A stretch of DNA of 64,000 nucleotides from Delphinus delphis. Its lineage: Eukaryota > Chordata > Mammalia > Artiodactyla > Delphinidae. Both the position numbers and the translations under genes were made by a program. A model generated the notes under the pieces. It ran no database searches, was not told the origin of the DNA, and worked only from the letters and a program-made list of their open reading frames with translations. Below, piece after piece: positions 44,703 to 57,224 of the stretch (positions are counted from its first letter, which is position 1; each line of letters opens with the position of its first letter). The stretch covers positions 48,329,600 through 48,393,599 of the forward strand of contig NC_082702.1 of NCBI RefSeq assembly GCF_949987515.2. The letters are read 5' to 3'.

Positions 44703-46439
44703 TATTTGTAGAATTTTTGATGATGGCCATTCGGACTGGTGTGAGGTAATACCTCATTGTGGTTCTGATTTGCATTTCTCTAATAATTTGTGATGTTGAA
44801 CATCTTTTCATGGGCCTGTTGGCCATCTGTATGTCTTCCTTGGAGAAATGTGTATTTAGATCTTCTGCCCATTTTTTGATTGGATTGTTTTTCTGACATT
44901 GAGTCATATGAGCTGTTTGTATATTTTGGAAATTAACCCCTTGTTGGTTGCATCATTTGCAAATATTTTCTCCCATTCCACAGGTTGTCTTTTTGTTTTG
45001 TTGCTGATTTCCTTGGCTGTGCAAAAACTTTTAAGTTTGAATAGGTCCCATTTATTTTTGCTTTTATTTCTTTTGCATTGGGAGACTGATCTAAGAAGAT
45101 ATTGCCACAATGTATGTAAGAGTATATTTTGCTTATTTTCTCTTCTAGGACTTTTATGGTGTTCTGTCTTATCTTTAGGTCTTTAAACCATTTTGAGTTT
45201 ATTTTTGTGTATGGTGTGAGGGAGCATTCTGACTTCATTGATTTAAATGAGGCTGTCCAGTGTTTCCAATACCACTTACTGAAGAGACTATCTATTTTCC
45301 ATTGTATATTCTTGCCTCCTATGTCAAGATTAATTGACCGTAGGTGTATGGGTTTATTTCTGGGCTCTGTTCTGTTCCATTGATCCACATATCTTACTTT
45401 TTTGCCAATACCATGCTGTTTGGATTACTGTAGCTTTGTAGTATTGTCTGAAGTCTGGGAGGGTTATGCCTCCGGTTTTGCTCTTTTTCCTCAGGATTGC
45501 TTTGACAATTCTGGGTATTTTGTGGTTCCATAAAAATTTTAAGACTCTTTGTGAAAAATATCATTGGTATTTTGATAGAGATTGCATAAATCTGTAGATT
45601 GCTTTGGGTAGTATGGCCATTTTAACAATATTAATTCTTCCAATCCAAGAGCATGGGCTATCTTTCCATTCTGTTGAATCATTTTCAACTTCCCTTATCA
45701 ACGTTTTATAATTTTCAGCATATAGTTCTTTCACCTCCTTGGTTAGGTTTATTCCTAGGTATTTTATTTTTTGCACAGAATTTTAAACGAGATTTTTTTT
45801 TTTTACTTTGTGATATTTCATTGCTAACATAAAGATATGCAACAGATTTCTCTATATTAATCTTGTATCCTGCTACCTTGCTGAATTCATTTATTAGTTC
45901 ATTAATAGTTTTTGTGTGGAGTCTTTAGGGTTTTCTATATAGAGTATCATGAGATCTGCAAATAATGACAATTTTAACTCTTCCTTTCCAGTATGGATAC
46001 CTTTTATCTCTTTTTCTTGTCTAAATGCTGTGGCTAGAACTTCCAATGCCATGTTGAATAGAGTGGTGAAAGTGGGCATCCTTGTCTTGTTCCAGAATTT
46101 AACAGGAAAACTTTCAGCTTTTCACTACTGAGTATTATGTTGGCTGTGAGTTTGTCATAAATGGCTTTTATTATGTTGAGATATGTTCCCTCTATACCCA
46201 CTTTGGTGAGAGTTTTTATCATGAATGGATGTTGAATTTTATCAAATGCTTTTTCTGCATCTACTGAGATGATTATGTGGTTTTTGTTTTTTCTTTTGTT
46301 AATGTGGTGTATCACACTGATTGATTTGCATAGCTTGAACGTGGCCAAGTTTTGTAAGTTATCTATGATTTTCACTTTCTGTTATACCCTACATCCAATC
46401 TATTGGTCGAGCTCCAAACAGTCCTAGAATTATCCACTT

Positions 46440-46850
46440 GTCTAAATATGTGGTCTTTTGTGTCTGATTTGTTTAACGTAACCTGATGTTTTTGAGGTTC
46501 ATTCATATTGTAACACGTACCAGTTGTTTGTTTCTTTCGTATGAATAGTTTTCATTGTATAAAAATACCACACTGTTGATCCATTAAGTTGATAGACATC
46601 TGGACTGTTTCTACTTTTTGATGATTAAAAATAATGCTGCTCTAAACCCTTTTCTCAGGTACATGCCTAAGAGTACAATTCCTGAGTTGTATAGGAAATA
46701 TATATTCAACTTTCTAAGGAACTACCAAACCATTCTCCAAAGTAGCTGTACTGTTTCACATCCCTACCAGCAATATATGAGGTTTCCCACTTCCCTGTAT
46801 TATTGCCAACCCTTGTTATTTCTGTCTGATCCCAATCATTTTTGCTTTAC
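46440..46850 (-). repeat. Old LINE-1 3' region (L1M type)
   Basis: ATATGTGGTCTTTTGTGTCTG, TGTTTTTGAGGTTCATTCAT, GATTAAAAATAATGCTGC and ACCAAACCATTCTCCAAAG follow reverse ORF2/3' UTR order. It is the older neighbour, possibly the host, of the L1 to its left. Confidence 0.75.
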
Positions 46851-46859
46851 AAATTTCTA

Positions 46860-48160
46860 GTCAGTTAATTCCAATGGAAACCATTAATTCACATACCAAG
46901 TAAATGTGAATGCCCTGTGATAATGCATTTCTACCGAGTTAATGAAAAAAACATGATGAGTGAAAGGATGAAAGTAAATTATGAATGGTTAGGCTGAGAG
47001 CAAGGGCAATCATTTCCCAGTACAGCAGACCAGCTTAATCTTTCTGATCCAGAGAGCCTTGCTCATCAAATCAAAACGAACCTGCTTTGCTGTTGCAACC
47101 AAATGAACAGCTAGGTTCTCTAGCACTCAAATACCTGCTCATTGTGCATACATCACAGGCAGGGCTGAGATTAACCACTGCACAGAGAAAGTGTAAAATT
47201 AAATATAAGAAGCCAATAATACAAAGTAATACTAAAAATTAACATCAATGACCATAAAGAAATAGGTACAGTCCCTAAAGAGCTTTCATTTGATTCTGGG
47301 GAATTGAATACTTGTTCAAAACAAACAAAAAAATGGGAATGAAATGATTATCTGGCAAATCATCAATTGTAGAACAAGGTAACTGTTCAAAATTGATGTG
47401 TTATATCGATTATTAACTTGAATTTGAATTGAGGTCAGTTTATATCCTGTAAGAATTATTAGGATCTTAATTTCTCTGATAATATTTGAATCTAAAATGT
47501 CTGACTAAAGTGTAAACCCATCAGATGCTAAACTCCGATTATCTGGGAGTCACTGTTTTCTTAGAACAACAATGAAAAACAAGGGTATTTTTCAGCATCT
47601 TCCAATAGCCATAATATGCACAAACTTTATGTTAACAGAGATGTTAAGTTTCGCATTGTAGGCAAACAGTGTAAAAGAAGCGGAAAGGCCATCTACTTTA
47701 TATTTTGGAATATTACACTTACAGAAAATTCAGTATGATACATGAATACAGGGTAATAAATCGTTTTGTTAGAGGGTAAAGAGATTAATAATATCCCCTT
47801 TTGCTTTGATATTGAAAACAAAATGAGTTTTGAATCTTCTTTATATATTTCTTATGTATTTCTCTCCCAATCACACTGATCACTTTTTATATACAATAAA
47901 TATATATGCTAGGATACAAAGGCAACACTTTTTTCCAGGATTACCAAATTCTAAAAAGCAAATATTTACATTGATATTATATTTGTAAATTTTCACTAAA
48001 TCAACTGATAAAAATCATTTGTCATGTCTCTAAAGAACTATGGAATCCTATAATTGTAATTACTCAACAAAATGTTACAATATGCAGATAGTTCTTAATT
48101 AAACTAAATACCCATGTGACATTTCCAGCAGCCCAAACAGTCTCTTAAATAACTATTTAA
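46860..48160. other. Unassigned intergenic sequence
   Basis: The sequence is AT-rich. I recognise no repeat, exon or RNA gene. Confidence 0.4.
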
Positions 48161-48164
48161 GAGC

Positions 48165-48190
48165 ACTAAGTGCTTTAATGAGCACTTAGT
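48165..48190. other. Short perfect inverted repeat
   Basis: ACTAAGTGCT and AGCACTTAGT are separated by TTAATG: a 10-bp stem with a 6-base loop, at the edge of a MIR. There is no T-tract that would make it a terminator, and it may be chance. Confidence 0.6.
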
Positions 48191-48400
48191 ATGTTCCCGG
48201 GCACTATGTTGAATGCTTTGCACTGCCTAATTTAATCCTTCCTACCACTCTATGAATAAACACATTTACTCACTTTTTACAGATAAGGTAACAAAGACTT
48301 ATTAAGTTTAACTATTTGTCCAAGATCACTTGGCCTCAAAGTGCTGGATTTTGGATTTGAATCTTGGCATGTCCGATTATAGTTAGGTAGCGTAACTACT
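48175..48400 (-). repeat. MIR SINE
   Basis: TGAGCACTTAGTATGTTCCCGGGCAC, TTTTTACAGATAAGGTAAC, AAGATCACTTGGCC and GGATTTGAATCTTGGC are the reverse MIR. Confidence 0.8.
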
Positions 48401-48404
48401 ACAT

Positions 48405-49710
48405 ATTCTACCTTTTCCTTAACTCACTGTTGAAAGAGACTGCACGTATAGACACTAGAGTCACTTCAGTATTCAGTGTCCCCAGGCAAGTCAAAGTCAC
48501 CTGGACCCACACTCCTCTAGAGGATCCACTGTTGGGATCCATGCTTGGGACAGCATCCAGAAGTGGAAAGAGGATGACTTGAGGTGGAAAAGAGAATAGA
48601 GGGTGGGAACATGCAGGTACAAACCAACTAGCGCAACTAGAGATTGGGATAGTATATGCTCTGAAAAGTACATGCATCTTTCTGTGCACATCTGCTTAAG
48701 TTTATTCTCTCCTACTAATCTTGGATGCCCTGTGCGTATCAGACGGGTGATTCAGATGGAGCTACCAGCATGCTACCACTCAAATCCAGATCTTGCCTGT
48801 CTCAGATTTTACTAATGTTTCTGCATTTCCACCAGAAAAAAAAGCACCAGGTGTATGAAATATGAAAGATGACTAAAGCATCATTGTGATCCCCCAGGAA
48901 TGTATACCTATAGATAAATAAGGAATTCATCTATTCTAATCCCTTGACTGAACCTTTAACATTCTGGCGACTAGAATTCATGTAGAAACATTTCATCCAA
49001 CCTGCCTTCAGAAAGTTCATACCTCGTCTGCGAGAAAGTCATGCGTAAACATTTTGAATATCGTCCGAAGCATGTATAATAGAAAATGAGCACAGGGTGG
49101 CTGATAAGAGCACCGGAGTGGCATGCCAGTTCCCAAACTCATTCCCAGCAGAAAGACAATAGATGTCACTGCCAAAGTGGCGAGAGCATACCTGCTTCTC
49201 TCGAAATCATGCTATAGGTGTGTGGGCTGACGCTGGCTGTTCTAACCTTCACCCATGGAAACACACGACCGAGGTATAACAGAAGGGTCCTGCGGAGAGG
49301 CTCAACTCTCCAATGGTCTTTCCAGTTCACCAGCATCTGTGAACGGGAAAGGGTTCACAGGGTTGGGTTACGATTAACACATACAGTGGCGGTAAAACCA
49401 GGCTCTGGGAGTATCATGTATTCTTTATTTAAAAATATCTTAGCAATGTATTAGCTGGGATAATTCTATGTGGCATTTCCATTTTGGATTAATTTGCTTG
49501 ATTTTGTGGGGTTTCTATAGTAGATAAAAAGTTTAGATTGACTCTGGCATAAAAGTCAATACTGCAATAGTGACAACCAAAAACTAAAGACAAGCCCAGT
49601 ATACATTTTCTCTCAGGAAAGACCCCAGAAAATTTGTGGGACCATGGTGTGATGGAAAGAACCTCAAAATAGGTCTGAGATTTTATTTCTAGAGAGCTCT
49701 GTCAGGTAGG
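48405..49710. other. Unassigned intergenic sequence
   Basis: I recognise nothing here. Frames of 60-93 codons on both strands near 48400-48815 overlap each other and have no motif. Confidence 0.4.
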
Positions 49711-49728
49711 ATCAGAGATCCAGTTTTA

Positions 49729-49947
49729 TTTTTGTTTTTGTTTTGGGTTTTTTGCGGTACGCGGGCCTCTCACTGTTGTGGCCTCTCCCGTTGCGGAGCA
49801 CAGGCTCCGGACGCGCAGGCTCAGCGGCCATGGCTCACGGGCCCAGCCGCTCCGCGGCATGTGGGACCTTCCCGGACCGGGGCACGAACCCGTGTCCCCT
49901 GCATCGGCAGGCGGACTCTCAACCACTGCGCCACCAGGGAAGCCCAC
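49729..49947 (-). repeat. CHR-1-type tRNA-derived SINE
   Basis: It has the same order of blocks as the copy at 27431. CpG sites are well kept (GCGGTACGCGGGCC, CCGGACGCGC), which implies youth. The TSD AGAYCCAGTTTTA is at 49716-49728 and 49948-49960. Confidence 0.96.
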
Positions 49948-49964
49948 AGACCCAGTTTTAAAGT

Positions 49965-51642
49965 GATTAGGGAAGTATTATATTATTTGTTCTCTAGTCT
50001 TGCAGAACAAATGTCTACAAGTTATCCTGGAAAAACTTTTATAATAGAGACAATTTGTTAAGTCCCAGGATAAACATTAAAATATGTAGCTTTCAAGAAA
50101 AGCAGCAAAGCTCACTGGTGGTAGCAGTTATTCAAAGTTCTTCAGTTATCGTTATTGTGTGCACAAAATCAATTAGGTCAAAAAATATTTGAGTTGCTTG
50201 CAGAGCATGACACAATTAAAGTCTCTTATTTGCAGCTGAATATCATTCACAGAACTCTAATATGATTTCAGGAAAATATTCCTTAAAGGGAAGATGAATA
50301 GATGAATAGATAGATGGATGGACTGTGGGGGAGGGAGAGAGGGCGGGACAGAGAAATTGGTATATACGTGCATGGATGTATAGATATAATTCCCATCAGT
50401 TTTTAAACACAGTGGAGAATGGGAATCATAATTCTTCTCTGATTTTAGTTCTGATATGTGACAGGAGGAGGGGTTCACTGTAGGATGTATATTTAATGCA
50501 AACCCTTTACAAAGCGGTACCAATAGACACAAATGCTTCCATGCACCCTCTTTAGGTTTGTAGAGTTTAAAGACTGTGGTCAAATCTCCTAAGTTTTACT
50601 GGCAGATCCTTTAAATGGTGGCCCTACTCCCAAGGTGTGATTGGTAGATTTCCTTTTCTGGTATATAATTCCCCTTTCAAACAAAACTACAACCCTCTTG
50701 TTCATACAATTAAGCAGCCAATGGCTTAAATGACAGTATTTAATAGTATATTATCACCTGTATGAAAATAAACATAAGACGGCAGTTTCCAGAACGCATT
50801 CATCCCTCTGGTAGGAAATGTCCCTCATCCCTTGCACCTCTGGGCCTTTACAGGACCTTCAGGCACCTAATACTCTTCTTACAAGAAAAATGTGCTCTCT
50901 TACACATGCAGGTGCATGCGTGCACACATACAAGTCTTTATTTAAGGATTAAATAGAGAAAGAGGGAGAGAGAAAGAAGTGATGCTTGCCAAGAACTCAC
51001 ATAGTATTTAAAGTCAGTAAACAGTCTGCTGTCAGGAGCAACGTACAAGTCTTAAAATAAGATTTGTTTTCTCCAATGCAATTCAATAACTTTGTGGATA
51101 TTACCTTGGGTCAAATAGGCAGTTGAAGTCAGGGCGAGGGTTATTCACAAGAACAGCATGGAAAGGATATTTCCAAAAAGAGGTACCAGATTCTTGCCCT
51201 TGACTTACGTCCTGCCAAACTATGTCCTATTAATATGTAAATCTCCTTTCCTAACCCTTTTTTCCATCATACAATTTAAAAGAAAAGTTTTATGTAGGAG
51301 TCTATGCCTTTCCCCCATCCAAACCCTATGTTTTATTACATAAACTGAATTTAATTGGTATTTGCATGAAAATCAGACAGCAGCCTTCTGAGAGCTCTGA
51401 ACATATTTAATTCCCACCACCTCAGCATCACAACACACAAGCATCAACACACGTCCCTACTTTGATCTATCTCTGCTTTCTCCTAATTATCATTCTTTTC
51501 CTCTGCTTCCCATTGGGTCTATATGGGTTGATGGCAGAGCTGGGAGGGGGATGAGAGATATTTAGTGACTTTCAACATGAGCTCCCTAGATCTGGCTCCA
51601 ACATGGAAGCTTTCTTTTCAAAATGGCACAATACGTGCACGT

Positions 51643-51680
<38 letters not shown>

Positions 51681-53085
51681 GCGTTTATACGTTTTAACAA
51701 TCCCCTCCTTTCCAAGTTATGTTTGGAATACAGATAGAAGCCATCACAATCTATTTTAAAAGTCTAATATATATTTAATCTCTCCTTTACACATCACATT
51801 ACGAATCATAGCAACTAAGACAATTGTTTTTGCGAAAAGTATATGACAAACATTTATTGTTGAAAAAATAATATGATTTCCTCAACCAAAACCTGAATAA
51901 ATACAAGACAAGTACCTGAGAAAATAGAGGAAGTAAGAACAAAAATTTTGTATTCATCTATCTATAAACTACACAGAAAAAAACAAAGATAACTAAAGAG
52001 GTAAAGCCTCTTCCTAACAGACCTCAATCTCATAGGAAACATTTTAAATAGTCCTTATTCTTTCCGACCAAAGTAAGACATTTCATCTTTTTTCTTAATT
52101 TAAAAATGCCGATGATTTCATTAGTTCTGTTTTTGGTGTTCTATTTTTGGGGCTGTGATGAGAGCTATTTCACATCTTCAAGAAGTGGCGGTGCAGAAAT
52201 AACGGGATTGCTACACCCCAGATAATTTAAAATGGAAATCCGAGTGGCAGTTCTGAGAGTGATGAAGAGGAGCCATATGCACAGATATACTCTCTTGAGC
52301 CCCAGCAAACTTCTCAGTCTTGCAAAGCAGTGAAAGTAGAATCGTCTCTGGTAAAGCTATGGTATGATTTCACTCGATCTAATTTTATTCCAGAACTATC
52401 TAGAGGAAACCACACACACAGAATGGATCTACTGCATTCTGACAGTTCCTTGTAATGCTGATGGGATGACCACAGATAAACTACTTTATCGAAAAATTCA
52501 TGTTTAACTTCCTTTAGGTTTATTTCCATAGTGAAAGAACATAAGGGTGGATCTCACTAACAGCTTCTGAGCTCCATTACCCTGATGACTATTCCAGAAG
52601 CCTTGTCAGCAGCAATCATCAGTCACACCTGGCTCACCCCAGAAGCGGGAGGGAACGACATGAGAACCTCCATTACGTTGCTATGGTGAGCGGCGAGGAG
52701 CTCAAGTCACAGTTCAGCATCACCTTGGGTTGTCTAGCTAACGTAACCAGAGATCGCAGGCAGGAGTGAAGACAGGGACAGAGGAACTGGCAACAGTTGA
52801 AAGTAATACTTATCCGCATCACAACTGCAGGATCCTTCTCGGGTACCCACTGCCCTGAACTACCCTCCCAACGTCCTGACACTCTCAGGCCTTGTCTTCT
52901 CCACCTAGGTATCTGAATCCCCCATTCTGCTCCATTCTCTGTTACCAATACTCCACCCTAACTCCCCAAATTTCATCCAATTTCTAATATCATAAATACT
53001 ATATTAAAATACAAAATCCACATTTTGTATTTCTTCCCCTAAGTGTATTCAAAGCTGTCCCTTTGCTAATATTCCCTGAAAAGCA
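49965..53085. other. Mostly unassigned intergenic sequence
   Basis: It contains a GATGAATAGATAGATGG-type run (50291-50322), a GA-rich tract (50955-50982) and a CA microsatellite (listed separately). No exon or interspersed repeat can be named in the rest. Confidence 0.4.
51647..51674. repeat. (CA)n microsatellite
   Basis: About 14 CA units are flanked by GTGCACGTGCG and CGTTTGTGCG. Confidence 0.92.
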
Positions 53086-53089
53086 GGTT

Positions 53090-53180
53090 CTCAACTCATC
53101 TATTTATTTTATTCCCACTATGTAGCACAGGATGCAACAACCCCTGCTCAGTCAATATAATAGTGAACAAATGAATTCCG
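53090..53180 (+). repeat. Possible LINE L2 3' end
   Basis: TTTATTTTATTCCCACTATGTAGCACAGG and GTCAATATAATAGTGAACAAATGAAT resemble the L2 3' tail. The call is short and diverged. Confidence 0.4.
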
Positions 53181-53462
53181 TAATTTCCAAGTATTCAAAG
53201 TTAATGGAAATCTCTGAAGGTCTTGTGCAACTGGGAGGCCAGCATGATGCTCTGACCATCCAATGGTAAGGGACCAACCTGGTGGGATTTGGAATAAAAG
53301 GAAAGGTTTGATTTTACTTCATCACTTTGTATATATAGACGGAAAGAAAGGGCTGCAAATAGAGAGGGTATCACTCTGAGCTTGGAATAGTAAGGGAACA
53401 TAAGAGGAGAGCCCGAGGGTAGTAACAGTCTGAAAACTGACACCATTCAAATCCATACCCCA

Positions 53463-53703
53463 TTACAGTTACCAAAGGGGAAAGGGATGGGGGAGGGATA
53501 AATTAGGAATATGGGATTAAAAGACACACACTGCTATATATACAATAGATAAACAGCAAAGATTTACCGTACAGCACGGGGAACTATATTCTATATCTTG
53601 TAATAACCTAAAATGGAAAAGAATCTGAAAAAAATACATATATCTGAATCACTTTGCTGTACACCTGAAACATTGTAAATCAACTATATCTCAATTAAAA
53701 AGA
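53463..53703 (+). repeat. LINE-1 3' tail, 5'-truncated
   Basis: CAGTTACCAAAGGGGAAAGG, TACAGCACGGGGAACTATATTC, TGAATCACTTTGCTGTACACC and TCTCAATTAAAAAGAAA mark the common cetartiodactyl L1 tail. A small deletion removes the AACTAACATGAC block. No convincing TSD was found. Confidence 0.88.
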
Positions 53704-53788
53704 AATGTAGGTATGCCATTTGTGTCCTAAATTACTCATTGGTGCATGAGGTGTGTACTCTGTTGCACACAGTTTCTCATCGGATTTT

Positions 53789-53999
53789 TTGTTTTTTGTT
53801 TTTTTTTGCGGTACGCGGGCCTCTCACTGTTGTGGCCTCTCCCGTTGCGGAGCACAGGCTCCGGATGCGCAGGCCCAGGGGCCATGGCTCACGGGCCCAG
53901 CCGCTCCGCGGCATGTGGGATCTTCCCGGACTGGGGCACGAACCCGTGTCCCCTGCATCGGCAGGCGGACTCTCAACCACTGCGCCACCAGGGAAGCTC
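53789..53999 (-). repeat. CHR-1-type tRNA-derived SINE
   Basis: It has GCGGTACGCGGGCC at the tail and CCACCAGGGAAGC at the head. The TSD TCTCATYGGATTTT is at 53775-53788 and 54000-54013 (one mismatch in 14 bp). Confidence 0.96.
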
Positions 54000-54763
54000 T
54001 CTCATTGGATTTTGCCCTCTGGGTTCAGGAGCTCAGTGAGGCAGAGCTTTGGAGATTCCCAGCTCTCTGCAAAGGGCTAGCAGATGAAGAGCAAAGCTCT
54101 GTGCCTTGAGATGAAGAGGGGAAATCATAAAGAGAACATCTGGTGATGGCTGGTTTCAGAACCCTGCTCCCATAACTATGGCAGTTTTGGAGAAGGACGA
54201 AGGCAAATGTGATAATTCTAATATTTTCTTTTCTCCTCTGACCTGAACAATGGTCACTGGCAAACACACAAATGAAAGCATAGCTGCTATTGGAGTTGCT
54301 CCCCATCCCACGACTGTCAGTGACACCAGTGATCCAGGTCACCTCAGGAGAAATGAATCCACCAACAGCACTACCCACTGTCATCCACGTGACACTGTAT
54401 GTGTTCATAAATATAGGACACATCTAACCCTTAATTAAAGATAAAAGCAGAGACGAAAGAAGAGCTCCAGATATTTCATAGGCTTTGGCTTCAAGTCAGC
54501 AAAGATTATGGTGTGGAAGGCATGGGTGTTAAGAGTTCTCCTTTTATCTCCTCCTTAGTTTGGCGAGTTCCATTCCTCAAAGGACATGGTAACATCCATC
54601 AACCTACTCCCAGAGAAAAAAAGGGAAAGCTGAGTTTATGCTAAATTTGCTCAACTTCAGGTCTCAAACATCATAGTTGCTCTTTTAAAAATTTAATTTC
54701 CAAAGCAGGAGGTTGCCAGGCAAGACTGCTATTACTCCAAAGTGGATTCCCTTATGCGGTTCT

Positions 54764-54969
54764 TTTTTTTTTTTTTTTGCGGTACGTGGGCCTCTCACCA
54801 CTGTGGCCTCTCCCGTTGCGGAGCACAGGCTCCAGACGTGCAGGCTCAGCGGCCATGGCTCACGGGCCCAGCCGCTCCGTGGCATGTGCGATCCTCCCGG
54901 ACTGGGGCACGAACTCGTGTCCCCTGCATCGGCAGGTGGACTCTCAACGACTGCACCACCAGGGAAGCC
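54764..54969 (-). repeat. CHR-1-type tRNA-derived SINE
   Basis: The tail is T15 followed by GCGGTACGTGGGCC, and the head is CCACCAGGGAAGCC. The TSD CCCTTATGYGGTTCT is at 54749-54763 and 54970-54984 (one mismatch in 15 bp). Confidence 0.96.
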
Positions 54970-55090
54970 CCCTTATGTGGTTCTCAGGTTTGCTCTTCAA
55001 TTACTTGCTCATGAACCTTTGAATTGTGGAGACTCTTAATTGATGTCCTATATTTCACAGGATCTCAAGTTTACTTTAAGTTTACAACTA

Positions 55091-57224
55091 GGTCTGACCT
55101 TCAAGATGGCAGAGGAGTAAGACGTGGAGATCACCTTTGTCTCCACAAATACACCAAAAATACATCTACATGTGGAACAACTCCTACAGAACACCTACTG
55201 CACACTGGCAGTAGACCTCGGACTTCCCAAAAGGCAAGAAAATTCCCACGTACCTGGGTAGGACAAAGAAAAAAGAAAAAACAGACACAAAAGAATAGGG
55301 ACAGGACCTGCACCTCTGGGAGGGAGGTGTAGGAAACGTTCCCACACACTAGGAAGCCCCTTCACTGGCAGAGACAGGGGGTGGGCAGGGTGGGGGGAAT
55401 GCTTCGGAGCCACGGAGGAGAGCACAGCCACAGGGTGCGGAGGGCAAAGCGGAGAGATGCCCACACAGAGGACTGGTGCTGACCAGCACTCACCAGCCCG
55501 AGAGGCTTGTCTGCTCATCCGCTGGGGCAGGCAGGGTCTGGGAGCTGAGGCTCTGGCTTTGGAGGTCAGGTCTCAGGGAGAGGACTAGGGGTGGCTGCCT
55601 GAACACAGCCTGAAGGGGGCTACTGCACCACAGCTAGCCGGGAGGGAGTCCAGGAAAAAGTGTGGACCTACCTAAGAGGCAAGAGAGCATTGTTTTGGGG
55701 TACGTGAGGAGAGTGGCCTTCTGCTCCAAGTGCTCACAGGTGGCAGAGCACCACCTAAATGAGCTCCAGAGATGGGCGTGAGTCATGGCTATTATATCGG
55801 ACCCTAGAGGTGGGCACGGACTGCTCACGCTGCCAGCACTGCCACTGAGAATCCTGTGTACAAGGGCAGGTCACCACCCACACCCCCCTGGGATCCTGTG
55901 CAGCAGGCCACTGCCAGGGTCCCATGATCCAGGGACAACATCCTCGGGAGAACACACAGCATGCCTCAGGCTGTTGCAACGTCACACTGGCCTCTGCTGC
56001 TGCAGGCTCACCCCGCATTCCGATTATGACTCTACCGTACCCCTCCCTCTCCCTGGCCTGAGTGAGCGAGAGAGCCCTAATCAGACGCTGCTTTAACCCC
56101 CTCCTGTCTGGGTGGGGAACAGATGCCTGAGGGCGGCTTACATGCAGAGGCAGGGCCAAAACGAAAGCTGAACCCCAGGAGCTATGAAAACAAAGAAGAG
56201 AAAGGAAAATTTCTCTGTGAAGCCTCAGGAGCAGCAAATTAAATCCCCACAATTGACTTGATAAACCCTGCATCTGTGGAATACCTGAACAGACAACGAA
56301 TGTTCCCAAAACTGAGGCGGTGGAATTTGGGAGCAACTGGAGACTGGGGGCTTGCTTTCTGCATCTGATTTGTTTTTGGTTTTATGTTTCTCTTAGTTTA
56401 GTTTTTAGTGCTTGTTATCATTGGTGGATTTGTTTATTGGCTTGGTTGCTTGCTTTCTTTTCTTCTTTTTCCCCTTTCTGTGAGTGTGTGTGCGCATGTT
56501 CCTTTGAGTGATTTTGTCTGTTCAGATTTGCTTTTACCATTTGTCTTAGGGTTCTGTCCCTGTTTTGTTGTTGTTGTTTTGTTTATTTGTCCTTTTGTTT
56601 GTTTTTTTCTTTTTTTTTTTTCTGAATGTGTGTGTATGTGTTTCCTTGTGTAATTTTACCTGTTTAGTTTTGCTTTCACCATTTGTCTGGGGGTTCTGCC
56701 TGTTTGTTGTTTCTTCCTTTCTTCCAAGCTGTGCAGCTGGCGTGGTCTTGGTGCTCTGGCTGGGTGTCGGGCACGAGCCTCCGGGAGGGAGAGCCAAGTC
56801 CAGGACATTGGACCACCAGAGACCTCCCAACCCCACATAATATTAATTGGTGAGAGCTCTCCCAAAGTGTCCATCTCAACGCTAAGACCCAGCTCCACCC
56901 AACGGCCAGCAAGCTCCATTGCTGGACTCCCCGGGCCAAACAACTAGTAAGACAGGAACACAACCCCAAATATTAGCAGAGGGGCTGCCTAATGTCATAC
57001 TAAATTCACAGACACCCCAAAACACACCACCAGATGTGGCCCTGCCCACAAGAAGGACAAGGTCCAGCCCCACCCACCACAAAACAGGCACCAGACCCCT
57101 CACCAGGAAACCTGCACAAGCCACTGAATCAACCTCACCCACTAGGGGGAGACACCAAAAGTAACAGGAACTATGAACCTGCACCCTGCGAAAAGGGGAC
57201 CCCAAACACAGTAAGTTCAACAAA
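55091..57224 (+). promoter_or_regulatory. L1 copy B 5' UTR (internal promoter region)
   Basis: The GC-rich leader parallels copy A, with a G-rich cluster at 55376-55404. The T-rich block carries module A (56391-56455), then module B twice (56480-56565 and 56622-56702). Promoter function is inferred from the family, not visible here. Confidence 0.75.

Larger units (their letters stand above)
43567..46343 (-). repeat. 5'-truncated LINE-1 with nested SINE
   Basis: The 3' end on the left reads ATTGAAGTATAGTTGATTTAC. The ORF2 C-terminus and RT domain follow. The rightmost frame (46034-46375) includes [17 protein letters not shown], so the copy is cut within the RT palm. Flanks GCCAAATTTTAT (43555-43566) and GCCAAGTTTTGT (46344-46355) are a plausible TSD with two mismatches. 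All frames are broken. Confidence 0.9.

Noticed and set aside
48516..48530. CTCTAGAGGATCC, identical to a common cloning-vector polylinker segment
   Set aside because: Only about 13 bases match, and the flanks are ordinary genomic sequence. A vector join would continue with more linker sites. I treat it as coincidence.
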